Shown piece by piece: positions 26,458-34,803 of a DNA stretch of 47,936 nucleotides. A program made the position numbers and the translations under genes. Numbering within the stretch: the stretch's first letter is position 1; the number at the start of each line of letters is the position of its first letter. The DNA is from CAZEPJ01 sp964514105. GTDB lineage: Bacteria > Desulfobacterota > Desulfocorpusculales > Desulfocorpusculum. Location of the stretch: the NCBI GenBank assembly GCA_964514105.1, contig CAZEPJ010000034.1, positions 1 through 47,936 of the forward strand, read 5' to 3'. The notes under the pieces are model-generated. The model was not told where the DNA came from, did no database searches, and worked only from the letters and a program-made list of their open reading frames with translations.

Positions 26458-26970
26458 GACACCCCCCGAGGCGGGGGATCCGGCCCCCTGGCGGGCGGCG
26501 CCTGCCCCCCTCGACGGGAGACAAAGGGACTGCAATGCGTGCCCCTGACGAACGTGGAAACCCATGGTCCCGGCGCCCGCCGGGGCGGGGAGCGAGAGGG
26601 CACCAGTGGCCAACGAGCGGGCAGTCCCGAACCACGCGGGGCTGCGCCCCTTGGGCGACGGAGATCCCGCGCGCCGCGGGCGGGCAACCATCCCTTGCCT
26701 GCAAGCTGCCATCGGGTGATCGCCAAGGCATGGAGCGCAGGGACTTGGGGCTGCCACGCCCACCTGCCATCCGTGACGGGATAGATACTGCAACCGGGCG
26801 AAAAACCTTGATCCTGAAGGGTTATCCTACTATAATTGCCCCAGTCTTTCAAGGTCTTGGCAGCTGCGGGTTGAGTGCGAGGCCCGGGTCAGGGGGAGGA
26901 TCCCGGAGGCTCCGGATTTCCCAACCCTGCCTGGCGGGGCCCGCCTCGGGCCGTGTGGCGTGAGGAGCCC
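26458..26970. other. Intergenic region between divergent aminotransferase and regulator genes
   Basis: About 510 bases separate the divergent units. The part near 26560-26700 is very GC-rich with short self-complementary words (GGGGCTGCGCCCC near 26638). No open frame with coding character, tRNA or known riboswitch motif was seen. The right end holds a strong plus-strand promoter. I could not find a clear minus-strand promoter for the aminotransferase. Confidence 0.45.
26808..26836 (+). promoter_or_regulatory. Sigma70-type promoter of the sigma54-type regulator gene
   Basis: TTGATC (26808-26813), 17-base spacer, perfect TATAAT (26831-26836). It predicts a leader of about 128 bases before the ATG at 26971. 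Confidence 0.7.
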
Positions 26971-28437
26971 ATGCCAGCCCCCGATTTGAGATCCCCGGAC
27001 GGATCTCCCCTGTGGAACCTCTTGGTGGTCACCGACGAAGTCGCGTTCGAGGAGTCCCTGCGAGAGGCCCTCGCTCCCCATCGATTCCATTTGGTGGCAG
27101 AGGTGGATGCCAGACAGGCCGCCTCGCGGCTGCGGGAGGAGGTCTTTCACCTGGTCCTGGTCTCCACGGGGCGCCTCCGGGCAGGCGAACGGCAGCTCCT
27201 GCAGGCCGCCTCGGAAGCGGGGGAAGCCGTCTCCATCTTCCTTTTTCTGGACAGATGGGATCAGCTGGATCCCGTGAGGGAGTGGGTTCGGCCGTCCACG
27301 TGGAGCGTGTTGCTGCGGCCTCAGCCCATGGAGCACCTGCGCGTCTTGGTGGAACACGCCCTGGACCGGCTGCGATTGCAGCAGGAGGTCCACTACCTCA
27401 GGCATCGGGAGTCGTATATCTACAGGTTCGACCGCATCGTCGGCCAGAGCCCGCAGATCCGGGCGGCATTGCGCCTGGTTGAGAAGGTCGCACCCAGCGA
27501 CGCCACGGTGCTCATCCAGGGAGAGAGCGGGACGGGAAAGGAGCTCATCGCCGCGGCCGTCCATTTCAACAGCCCTCGCCGGGACGCGCCGTTCGTGGCA
27601 GTGAACTGTGCAGCCCTGCACGAGAACCTCCTGGAGAGCGAGCTGTTCGGCCACGAAAAGGGCTCATTCACCGGGGCCGATCGACAGCGGGTGGGACGTT
27701 TTGAGCAGGCCAACGGGGGGACCGTCTTTCTGGACGAAGTGGGCGACATGAGCGCCTCGGTGCAGGCCAAGCTCCTGCGGGTGCTGCAGGAGCGGGCGTT
27801 CGAGAGGCTCGGAGGCTCCAAGACCATCCGGGTCAATGTGCGCATCCTCGCTGCCACCAATCACGACCTCCACAAGGCGATGGTGGAGAAGCGATTCCGG
27901 CAGGATCTGTACTACCGCCTGAGCGTGGTGCCCATCCAACTCCCCCCCCTCAGGGACCGGCCCGAGGACCTGCTTCCCCTGGCCGAGTTCTTCTTCCGCA
28001 AGTATCGAGGGCGCGACGGGGGGCGCCTCAGGGGGTTTCACCAGGACGCCATTGCCTGCCTCAGGTCCTATGCGTGGCCCGGCAACATCCGGGAGCTAGA
28101 GAACGTGGTGGAGCGGGCGGTCTTGGTCGCCCAGGGAGAGGAGATCGTCCCGGAGGACCTCATGCTCACGCCAGCCCAGGCCCAGGCATCGCTGTCGTCT
28201 TCGATCCAGCTTCCGCCCGGCGGGGTCGGCCTGGAGGAGGTGGAGCGGGACCTCATCTTGCAGGCCCTCCAGAGGACCAACGGCGTTCAGAAGAAGGCCG
28301 CCAAGCTCCTGGGGATCTCTCCCAGGGCCATCCATTACAAGATCCGAAAGCATCACATCGGGATTGCGGCAGCGTGGGGCCGATCCGCCCGCCCCGCCAG
28401 TGGGCTTTCCCCCGGCGGGGCGTCCCAGGTGGATTGA
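26971..28437 (+). CDS. Sigma54-dependent transcriptional regulator with degenerate receiver
   Basis: NtrC-type activator, 488 residues. The N-terminal ~130 residues have a receiver-like pattern (WNLLVVTDEVAFEESL, HLVLVSTGRL), but the phospho-acceptor Asp is absent: Ser65 stands where LVLLD is expected. The AAA+ domain has Walker A GESGTGKE (184-191), the sigma54-contact loop as GSFTGA (231-236) instead of GAFTGA, Walker B TVFLDEVGD (251-259), and arginine-finger region FRQDLYYRL (309-317). The C-terminal Fis-type helix-turn-helix spans about 438-463. ATG 26971 follows GAGGAG; an upstream in-frame ATG at 26875 is less likely. The -35 of the next promoter overlaps its stop codon. Confidence 0.93.
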   Translation: MPAPDLRSPDGSPLWNLLVVTDEVAFEESLREALAPHRFHLVAEVDARQAASRLREEVFHLVLVSTGRLRAGERQLLQAASEAGEAVSIFLFLDRWDQLDPVREWVRPSTWSVLLRPQPMEHLRVLVEHALDRLRLQQEVHYLRHRESYIYRFDRIVGQSPQIRAALRLVEKVAPSDATVLIQGESGTGKELIAAAVHFNSPRRDAPFVAVNCAALHENLLESELFGHEKGSFTGADRQRVGRFEQANGGTVFLDEVGDMSASVQAKLLRVLQERAFERLGGSKTIRVNVRILAATNHDLHKAMVEKRFRQDLYYRLSVVPIQLPPLRDRPEDLLPLAEFFFRKYRGRDGGRLRGFHQDAIACLRSYAWPGNIRELENVVERAVLVAQGEEIVPEDLMLTPAQAQASLSSSIQLPPGGVGLEEVERDLILQALQRTNGVQKKAAKLLGISPRAIHYKIRKHHIGIAAAWGRSARPASGLSPGGASQVD

Positions 28438-28462
28438 CAAGCTGCATGCTGCCTCCTACAAT
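28434..28462 (+). promoter_or_regulatory. Sigma70-type promoter of the TPR gene
   Basis: TTGACA (28434-28439), 17-base spacer, TACAAT (28457-28462). The -35 overlaps the TGA stop of the regulator gene. The leader to 28690 is about 220 bases and contains GC hairpins (GTCTG/CAGAC near 28520-28535 and a GGGG...CCCC fold near 28540-28560) that match no riboswitch class I know. Confidence 0.7.
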
Positions 28463-28689
28463 AGGAAAAAAGCTGGGAAGCAAAGGCAGGATGCGACCTT
28501 CTAGCGGGTCCGTCTGCCGGGCAGACTCGGTGGGGGTGCGGAGTTCCGTTCCCGCCCCTCGGCCCCGATGTCGCGATCCCCATCTCAGAGCCTTTTCCGA
28601 CAACAAGCGGTCCAACCGGACAAGAGGCGGCTACGGAGGATGAGGCGAACGCTTCGTCCTCGAACCAAAGCAAGGAGGCCTGTGGCGTC

Positions 28690-29904
28690 GTGTTGAAACC
28701 CACCCGCAAGCGGCAATCCGCATCGGAGATCTACCGCATTGCCCATCGTCTGATCCGCGAAGGCAAAGGAAACCTGGCCGTCAAGCAGCTGGAGGAAGGC
28801 ATCCTCCGGTTCCCGGGAAACAGCCTCCTCATCCGGAGCCTGGCTGAGGCACTGCGGCAATCGGGGCAGTACAACGAGGCCATCCGTTGGTACGAACGGG
28901 CCCTGGCCGTCGAGCCCCGGGACGAGATCTGCCTCAATGGCATTGGGAACTGCCACCTGCGGATGAAGCAGGTGGATCGGGCCATGGACTACTTCCGCAG
29001 GATCCTGGAGGGAAATCCGGACAACGTGTATGCCCTGTCGGGCTTGGGGGACGCCTATCTGGCCCAGGGCCGTTTGGAAGATGCCCTGGCCACGTGGAAC
29101 GAGCTCCTCAAGCGATCCCCGGACAACGTCTTTATCCTCAACAAGGTGGCCGATCTGCACCGGAGGCGGGAGAGCTGGGAGCTGGCCCTGGATTACTACA
29201 TGAGGGCCGCCCAGTTCGATCCCAAGAACCCGTATACCCTGGTGGGGCTGGGCGATTGTCATGCCGCCCAGTCGGACTGGGAGCAGGCCATGGAGGTATG
29301 GAGCCGGGCCCTGCAGCACAATCCCGGCAATGTCTTCGTCCTGACGCGCCTGGGCGACGGGTATCGCCGCCGGGGCCAGTGGGATTTGGCCGTCCCGCAT
29401 TACCAGCGGGCTTTGGCCCTGGATCGAAGGAGCATCTTTGCCCTCAGCGGGCTGGCGGAGACCCACTTCGCCGGAGGGAACCGCAAGGAGGCCATGGAGG
29501 CCTGGAGGCGGGTGCTGGAGATCGACTCGGACAACCTCCACGCCCTCCGTGGCCTGGGCGAGATCCATCGGATCGAAGGGATGTGGCAGGAGGCGCTGAG
29601 GTTCTACGACCGCGTCTTGAGCCGGTCCCCCAGGGACAGGCATGCCCTGGCCGGCAAGCTCCTGGCGTTGCGACTGTCGGACGACCACGAGGAGGAGCGC
29701 GGGGCCGTGGAGGCGGCCTTGGGTGAGATCGATCCGGAGATGCTCAAGCTCCTGTTGACCGCGCCGCCGCAAGGATTGCCGGGTCTGGATGCCCCGGGGA
29801 ACGGCCATGCCAGGACGGATGCCTTGGACCGCAGGGGAAATCGCCCGGGACACAAGGGCGTTGCGCACCGCAGGGGGCGGAGAACGTCTTCAGGGCCCAC
29901 CTAG
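28690..29904 (+). CDS. Tetratricopeptide-repeat protein
   Basis: A 404-residue protein made largely of about nine 34-residue TPR units from residue ~13 to ~330, for example YNEAIRWYERALAVEP (61-76) and WDLAVPHYQRALALD (231-245). There is no signal peptide, so it is probably a cytoplasmic scaffold. The last ~50 residues are basic, Gly/Arg-rich and look disordered. It starts at GTG 28690, about 11 bases after AAGGAGG; no nearer in-frame start was found. It has its own promoter but follows the sigma54-type regulator directly, so a functional link is possible. Confidence 0.9.
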   Translation: MLKPTRKRQSASEIYRIAHRLIREGKGNLAVKQLEEGILRFPGNSLLIRSLAEALRQSGQYNEAIRWYERALAVEPRDEICLNGIGNCHLRMKQVDRAMDYFRRILEGNPDNVYALSGLGDAYLAQGRLEDALATWNELLKRSPDNVFILNKVADLHRRRESWELALDYYMRAAQFDPKNPYTLVGLGDCHAAQSDWEQAMEVWSRALQHNPGNVFVLTRLGDGYRRRGQWDLAVPHYQRALALDRRSIFALSGLAETHFAGGNRKEAMEAWRRVLEIDSDNLHALRGLGEIHRIEGMWQEALRFYDRVLSRSPRDRHALAGKLLALRLSDDHEEERGAVEAALGEIDPEMLKLLLTAPPQGLPGLDAPGNGHARTDALDRRGNRPGHKGVAHRRGRRTSSGPT

Positions 29905-29981
29905 CAGTCGCCTCCCTGGGGCCCCTTCCCTGCCCGCCTGCTGCATCTCTCCGTCTGCGCGTCCCCCGTTCCCGCCCGAGG

Positions 29982-30353
29982 TCACTTCTTGCCCAGGGTC
30001 AGGGCAATGGTCGTCTTCTTGCCTCCGGAGCCGTCGGCCATGACTGTGAGGGCCTGCCCTCCCTTGCTGAACACGACCAGGGCGTTATCCTTCTGGTTCA
30101 TCTCCATCTCCATCTTCCACCCCTTCCCCTCCATCGCCTTTCGATAGAAGGCAATGACGTCCTTGGGGGGGGTGCTCCCTTCCATGACCGCGTGGGAACC
30201 ATCGGTCATCTCCATGGCCTGCAAGACCGTTGCCCCGGGGGGCACCGGGGCTACGTCCTTCAAGCCCTTGGGGAACTCCACCTGGGCCCAGGACGCTGCG
30301 CCCAGCCACAGCCCCGCGGCGAGGGTGATCCCCGCCCAAAGCAGCCGCTTCAT
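29982..30353 (-). CDS. Small secreted protein of unknown function
   Basis: A 123-residue product with a clear signal peptide (MKRLLWAGITLAAGLWLG, cleavage near AASWA-QVEF). The mature part contains PPKDVIAFYRKAMEGKGWKM, a motif seen in many uncharacterised periplasmic proteins that pair a short helix with a beta-strand domain. ATG 30353 has a GGAG site. It lies 24 bases after the SMP-30 gene and is probably the last gene of the TRAP operon. Confidence 0.8.
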   Translation of the reverse strand: MKRLLWAGITLAAGLWLGAASWAQVEFPKGLKDVAPVPPGATVLQAMEMTDGSHAVMEGSTPPKDVIAFYRKAMEGKGWKMEMEMNQKDNALVVFSKGGQALTVMADGSGGKKTTIALTLGKK

Positions 30354-30377
30354 CCCCTGTCTCCTTTCCCCTGGCCT

Positions 30378-31397
30378 CTAGCGCCAGTGGACCATGGGAA
30401 GCCCCGGCACGGGGGAGCGAAAGTACGGGATCCGCGTCCCCCGGAGGCTTCCGATGTAGAGCGTCCTCAGATCCGGCCCCCCGAACGTGACGCTGGCGAA
30501 CCACGGGGCAAGGGTCCCTCCGCAGGCCAGCATCTCCTCCGGCGCGGCCCGGTCCTCAGCGAAGGCCTTCTCCAGGGCCTCCGAGGCCTCCTCGTTGTTG
30601 TCATCGAGGACGATGTGAAACTCGCCCTCGGGGGTCAGAAAGAAGATCTGGTCCGACATGACCAAGGTGCCCCACAGGTTCCCGAAGGCATCGAAGGCGA
30701 TGCCGTCGGGGAAACCATGCCTTCCCAGGCGGGTGGGGCCGAAGATCTCCCGGCCCGACAGGGACCCGTCCGGCCCGACCCGCATGCGGCTGATGCATCG
30801 GCCGGTGGTCTCCACGATGTAGAGGAACTCCTCTTTGGCGTCCAGTCGGACCTCGTTGGTGAAACGGAACCCGTCCGCGACCACCCGAATCCCCCGGTCG
30901 TCCACCAGGGCGATGTAGCCGTCGGCGATCTTGGGGCTCACGGCCTGCATCCAGTTCTGGATGCGGGTGGAAATGGTGAGCCACAGGCGGTCCCTGCTGT
31001 CCCGGAGCACGAAATTCACCTTGCCGATGGGTTCCCCGTCTATGCTGTCGTACAGGAGCCGGGTCCGCCCCTGTCGGTCCATGACCTCCAGGACGTCCGT
31101 CCCGAAGTTGGAAATGAGGATGTCGCCGTTGGGCGCAAAAGCCAGGCCGTTGGGAAGGGTCCCTTGGGTGAAGCGGCTGGCATCGTCCGCGGCCCGGGCG
31201 AAGGACCCGTCGAAGGACTGGGTGATGATTTGCTGGGTCCCGTCGGGGGAGATCCTGACCACGCCTCCCCTGGCGTCGGCCGACCAGATGGTCCCGTCGG
31301 GCTCGGCCAAGATGCACTCGGGCCGCTGCAGGTCATGGCCGATGAACCGGATCTGCGAGCGATCCGCCTGAAAGCCCTTCGCAGGATTGTGCGCCAC
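30378..31397 (-). CDS. SMP-30/gluconolactonase/LRE family protein
   Basis: Six-bladed beta-propeller hydrolase family (SMP-30, gluconolactonase, strictosidine-synthase-like), 339 residues. Signatures are RPECILAEPDGTIWSADARGG (core RPECILAEPDGTIWSAD), NGLAFAPNGDILISNFG, FTNEVRLDAKEEFLYIVET (core NEVRLDAKEEFLYIVE) and PDGIAFDAFGNLWGT, which carry the expected Glu, Asn and Asp metal ligands. GTG 31397 is preferred over TTG 31400 from the spacing to AAGGAGG. It lies 15 bases after dctM, suggesting that it acts on the imported compound, perhaps as a lactonase. Confidence 0.9.
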   Translation of the reverse strand: MAHNPAKGFQADRSQIRFIGHDLQRPECILAEPDGTIWSADARGGVVRISPDGTQQIITQSFDGSFARAADDASRFTQGTLPNGLAFAPNGDILISNFGTDVLEVMDRQGRTRLLYDSIDGEPIGKVNFVLRDSRDRLWLTISTRIQNWMQAVSPKIADGYIALVDDRGIRVVADGFRFTNEVRLDAKEEFLYIVETTGRCISRMRVGPDGSLSGREIFGPTRLGRHGFPDGIAFDAFGNLWGTLVMSDQIFFLTPEGEFHIVLDDNNEEASEALEKAFAEDRAAPEEMLACGGTLAPWFASVTFGGPDLRTLYIGSLRGTRIPYFRSPVPGLPMVHWR

Positions 31398-31412
31398 CAA
31401 ACAACCTCCTTG

Positions 31413-32732
31413 TCACCTGACCAGGATCAGGGGGATCTGGGGGAACGCCACCACCATGATGAGGACAAGGATCATCATGACCACATAGGGGAGGGCCCCG
31501 GCGAAGACCTCGTTGAGGCCGATGCGCTGGTCGTCCAAGGTGGCCTTGACCACGAAGGCCGCGATGCCGAAGGGCGGCGTGATGAGGCCCACCTCGATGG
31601 CGATGACCGTCACCAGCCCGAACCAGACGAAATCCACCCCCATGGGCTTCACGATGGGATAGATGAGGGGAACCATGATCATCATGATGGAGCTCGAATC
31701 GATGATGGTCCCCATGAGCAGGATGATCACGAGGTACAGAAAGAGCAGGCCGTGGAAGCCCAGCCCCGATTCGTTGATCCAGAGGCCCAGAAACTGGGTG
31801 ATGCCGGACAGGGCCAGCATCCGGCTGTAAATGTTGGCCGATATGATGAGGAACAGGATGGCCACGGTCACATGGCCCGTCTCCAGGAGCACCTGCCAGA
31901 GCTTCCCCTTGTCCAGGCGCCTGCGGGCGACGGCCAGGACAAAGGACCCCAGGGCGCCCACCGCCCCCGACTCCGTGGGCGTGAACCAGCCGGCATAGAT
32001 CCCCCCCAGGACCAGGGAAACGAGGGCGCAGATGGGGAGAATCTTCCAGAGCGCCGCCAGAAAGCCCATCCCCTCGTCCGCCTCGCCTCGGGCCCCCGCA
32101 GCCACCCCGCCCACGTAGGCCGGTCGGACGCGGGCCATGGTCAGGATGAGGCCGGAATAGACCGCCGCAAGGATGAGGCCGGGCAGGATCCCGGACTTGA
32201 ACAGATCCCCGATGGACGTCTCGGTGAGCACCCCGAAGAGGATCATAAGGAGGCTGGGCGGGATGAGCATGCCCAGGACCGAGGATCCTGCCACCACCCC
32301 CACGGCGAAGCGGGGCTGGTACCCCAGGCGCAGCATCTCGGGGACCGCCACCTTGGTGAAGACGGCGGCCGAGGCGATGGAGATCCCGGTGACGGCGGCG
32401 AACACGGCGTTGGCCGCCACGGTGGCGAGGCCCAGCCCACCCCGCAGCCCCCTGCACAAGCGGTTGGCCACGGCAAAGGTGTCCTTGCCGATGTCCGAGA
32501 CCGAGATGAGCATCCCCATGAGAACGAACAGAGGGACCACCCCGAACTCGTAGCTGGAGATGCTGTCCGAGGCGGCCAGGGCCAGCAGCTTGCTCGCCAC
32601 AGCCCAGCTGCCGCGGATGGCCCAGACCCCCAGGAAGGACAGGAGGGTGAGGGCCACGGCCACGTGCATCCCCGAGTAGATGAGGAACAGGATGCCCGCG
32701 ATGGAGACCATGCCCACCTGGAGGTCGGTCAT
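31413..32732 (-). CDS. dctM: TRAP transporter large permease (DctM family)
   Basis: Inner-membrane ion-coupled transport subunit, 439 residues with about 12-13 membrane segments. Family markers include PLFVLMGMLISVSDIG, ATVAANAVFAAVTGISIASAAV (core NAVFAAVTGISIASAAV), LGMLIPPSLLMILFGVLTE and EVGLITPPFGIAAFVV. ATG 32732 overlaps the dctQ stop by 4 bases (ATGA), so translation is coupled. Works with DctQ and the periplasmic DctP; the substrate is unknown. Confidence 0.94.
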   Translation of the reverse strand: MTDLQVGMVSIAGILFLIYSGMHVAVALTLLSFLGVWAIRGSWAVASKLLALAASDSISSYEFGVVPLFVLMGMLISVSDIGKDTFAVANRLCRGLRGGLGLATVAANAVFAAVTGISIASAAVFTKVAVPEMLRLGYQPRFAVGVVAGSSVLGMLIPPSLLMILFGVLTETSIGDLFKSGILPGLILAAVYSGLILTMARVRPAYVGGVAAGARGEADEGMGFLAALWKILPICALVSLVLGGIYAGWFTPTESGAVGALGSFVLAVARRRLDKGKLWQVLLETGHVTVAILFLIISANIYSRMLALSGITQFLGLWINESGLGFHGLLFLYLVIILLMGTIIDSSSIMMIMVPLIYPIVKPMGVDFVWFGLVTVIAIEVGLITPPFGIAAFVVKATLDDQRIGLNEVFAGALPYVVMMILVLIMVVAFPQIPLILVR

Positions 32733-33271
32733 GGCGCGCCCCGCCGGGCGACCACCTCACCCCTCCCGGCCTCGCGCAGGAGCCTCCATCCCACCAGGAA
32801 GAACTCGATGGCCGCGGCCACGCAGCCGGCCAGGATAACCAGCTTCACGGGCCAGATGGGGGCCATGAAGTCGCCGTGGGCCCCCACGTACTCGTCCATG
32901 GTCCAGGCCCGGGTGAACAGCGGGAAACTGGCGTAGAAGAAGATCACGCAAAGCACCGAGCCGACCAGGTGAAAGACGCCCTCCAGGGCGAGACCGGTGC
33001 GGGGCCGCTTCCGTTTGAGCCACCCCAGGAAGGCCTCGGTGCGGGTGAGCCGGCCGATGCCCAGGGTGTGGGCCAGCTGCAGGAAGACGCTGGCCACGAT
33101 GGACATGGCCACCACCTCGGGCACCCCGCGGATGGGGCGGTTGAACAGGGCGCGGCCCGCGATGTCGAGGTTCACGATGACCAGGAGCACAAAGATCCAG
33201 GCCGTACCGATGCTGTTCATCACGGAGGTGATGGAGTGGAAGCCGAAGCCTCCCCGCTGTCCGCCCTTCAC
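32729..33271 (-). CDS. dctQ: TRAP transporter small permease (DctQ family)
   Basis: Four-helix small membrane subunit, 180 residues from GTG 33271. It contains GTAWIFVLLVIVNLDIAGRALFNRPIRGVPEVV (core NLDIAGRALFNRPIRGVPE), the DctQ signature, followed by helices rich in hydrophobic residues. The start is uncertain: ATG 33220 would begin right at helix 1, and neither has a strong ribosome site; the GTG gives the usual short N-terminus. 25 bases after dctP. Confidence 0.88.
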   Translation of the reverse strand: MKGGQRGGFGFHSITSVMNSIGTAWIFVLLVIVNLDIAGRALFNRPIRGVPEVVAMSIVASVFLQLAHTLGIGRLTRTEAFLGWLKRKRPRTGLALEGVFHLVGSVLCVIFFYASFPLFTRAWTMDEYVGAHGDFMAPIWPVKLVILAGCVAAAIEFFLVGWRLLREAGRGEVVARRGAP

Positions 33272-33296
33272 CCCGCACCCCCGGGGGCGAGGCTGG

Positions 33297-34370
33297 TCAC
33301 TTGTCCCAGTCCCGCACCAGCTTGGCCCCGCGCTTGCGAAGCCCGTCCAGATACCCCTGCACCATGGCCTTGCCAGGCAGCCCCTTGGCCTCCATGTCCT
33401 TGGCCCACTCCATGGGCACATTGGGGAGGGCGTCCGCCCAGCGCTTGCGCTCGGCGTCGGAGAGGACCACGACCTTGGCCCCACCGGCCCTCATGGCCTC
33501 CACGGCTTTGGCCGCCGAGTCGGCCTGGGCCTTGGCCAGTTTGTCGGCATACTCCCTCCCGACCTCCAGGAAGACTTTCTGGACCTCGGGAGGCAATCCA
33601 TTGAAAACGTCCCTGTTGATGCTCACGGCCCCGGCGTATTGGGCCCCGAAGTTCACCATGCAGAGGTGGGGGGCCACCTCGTGGACCTTGATGGCGGCGG
33701 CGGCCGTCATGAAGGTCAAGGTCCCCTCGTACACGCCGGTCTTGATGTCGTTGTAGTACGTGTTGAGGTTGCCGGCCACGGCCACGCCTCCCGTGCCCTT
33801 GAGCCAGTTGGCCGATGGGCCCGGGGCCGCGATCTTGTGCCCCTTGACGTCATCCACCGTGTTCACCGGGAAGTTGGTGAACAGGCCGTACGTGTCCAAC
33901 GCGGCGCCCCCCAGGTAGATCTGCTTGTGGGCGTCCCACTCCCTCTTGAGCGCCGGGACCTTGTCCATGAGCTCCCGCATGGTGTCCACCACGGCGTAGA
34001 TGTCGTCCGTGCCGAAGGGCGTCATGTAGCTCACGTTGTGCAGGGGCATCTGAGGCGCCTGAAAGATGGTCCCCACAAACCCCATGTCCGAGACGCCCTC
34101 CTCGATGGCCTGGAGTTCCCCCCCCAGCTTGGCCACGGTGCCTCCCCAGGCCTGGTTCCAGACGATCTTGTGCTGCCCCCCGGCCGCGGCCAAGCGCTTG
34201 TCCACCTCGGGGATGAAGAAGTCCTTGGCCAGGGTGACCCAGAGGAAAATGGGCGGGTGGCCCGCGCTGAAGGTGAGCTTGAACTCCTTTGCCGGGGCCG
34301 GACCGGCCCAAAGGCCCCCCGTCAGGGCCACGATGCTGAGGATCAGGGCCACGCGTCTGCAGCTCTTCAT
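33297..34370 (-). CDS. dctP: TRAP transporter substrate-binding protein (DctP family)
   Basis: Periplasmic solute-binding protein, 357 residues with an N-terminal signal peptide (MKSCRRVALILSIVALTGGL, cleaved near APAKEF). The DctP fold shows as KLTFSAGHPP, ELQAIEEGVSDMGFVG, FTNFPVNTVDDVKGHKI (selectivity region with a missing classical Arg-x-Trp pattern) and QKVFLEVGREYADK. Its first-gene position is normal for TRAP operons. ATG 34370 follows AAGGAGG. The ligand, probably an organic acid, cannot be named. Confidence 0.93.
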   Translation of the reverse strand: MKSCRRVALILSIVALTGGLWAGPAPAKEFKLTFSAGHPPIFLWVTLAKDFFIPEVDKRLAAAGGQHKIVWNQAWGGTVAKLGGELQAIEEGVSDMGFVGTIFQAPQMPLHNVSYMTPFGTDDIYAVVDTMRELMDKVPALKREWDAHKQIYLGGAALDTYGLFTNFPVNTVDDVKGHKIAAPGPSANWLKGTGGVAVAGNLNTYYNDIKTGVYEGTLTFMTAAAAIKVHEVAPHLCMVNFGAQYAGAVSINRDVFNGLPPEVQKVFLEVGREYADKLAKAQADSAAKAVEAMRAGGAKVVVLSDAERKRWADALPNVPMEWAKDMEAKGLPGKAMVQGYLDGLRKRGAKLVRDWDK

Positions 34371-34471
34371 GGTCGCCTCCTTGCGGTTATCTGTGCCGCC
34401 GGGGGGCGGCATCCCCAGGGCGCCTCGAGGACGCCCCGGATCCAGGCCCTCCCTCGTTGGCGAATGGCCTT

Positions 34472-34501
34472 ACCATAAGTGAGAAGGCCTCTTCCCGTCA
34501 A
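34472..34501 (-). promoter_or_regulatory. Sigma70-type promoter of the TRAP operon
   Basis: TTGACG (34501-34496), 18-base spacer, TATGGT (34477-34472) on the minus strand, about 100 bases before dctP. Its -35 lies 20 bases from the -35 of the divergent lipoprotein promoter. Confidence 0.6.
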
Positions 34502-34521
34502 GGCGACGGCCCGCCGGGCCA

Positions 34522-34549
34522 TTGACCGGGCCGCGGTGGGCCGTATACT
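34522..34549 (+). promoter_or_regulatory. Sigma70-type promoter of the small lipoprotein gene
   Basis: TTGACC (34522-34527), 16-base spacer, TATACT (34544-34549), about 35 bases before the ATG at 34584. Confidence 0.6.
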
Positions 34550-34583
34550 CGAAGGTAAGACCACGCGGGCAAGGAGCTCCATT

Positions 34584-34775
34584 ATGGAGAAGGGTTGGAT
34601 GAAGCGCGCCTCCCTGTGGTTCGCCGCGATGATGTGCGTCGCAGCCGTGGCGGGCTGCGTGTCGGCCACCTCCGGCGGGGCGCCTCAGCCGCAGTCCAAA
34701 CGGGGATTCTGCACCGACCCCACGGCCCCGGGCTGCAGCCCGGGTGCCGGGTGGATCGGCGGCATGGGGCCGTGA
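34584..34775 (+). CDS. Small lipoprotein (63 residues)
   Basis: MEKGWMKRASLWFAAMMCVA begins a lipoprotein signal peptide with lipobox VAGC, giving a mature lipid-anchored peptide of about 35 residues, rich in Gly and Pro, with two further Cys. AAGGAG lies 7 bases before ATG 34584, and a promoter sits just upstream. ATG 34599 is an alternative start. No family recognised. It ends 28 bases before the convergent metalloprotease gene. Confidence 0.7.
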   Translation: MEKGWMKRASLWFAAMMCVAAVAGCVSATSGGAPQPQSKRGFCTDPTAPGCSPGAGWIGGMGP

Positions 34776-34803
34776 GACCCGCCGGATTCCACTTCCGTGG
34801 GGG

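Noticed and set aside
28480..28560. Cyclic-di-GMP (GEMM) riboswitch in the TPR leader
   Set aside because: A short AAGCAAAGGC-like word is present, but the conserved core and tetraloop-receptor are absent.
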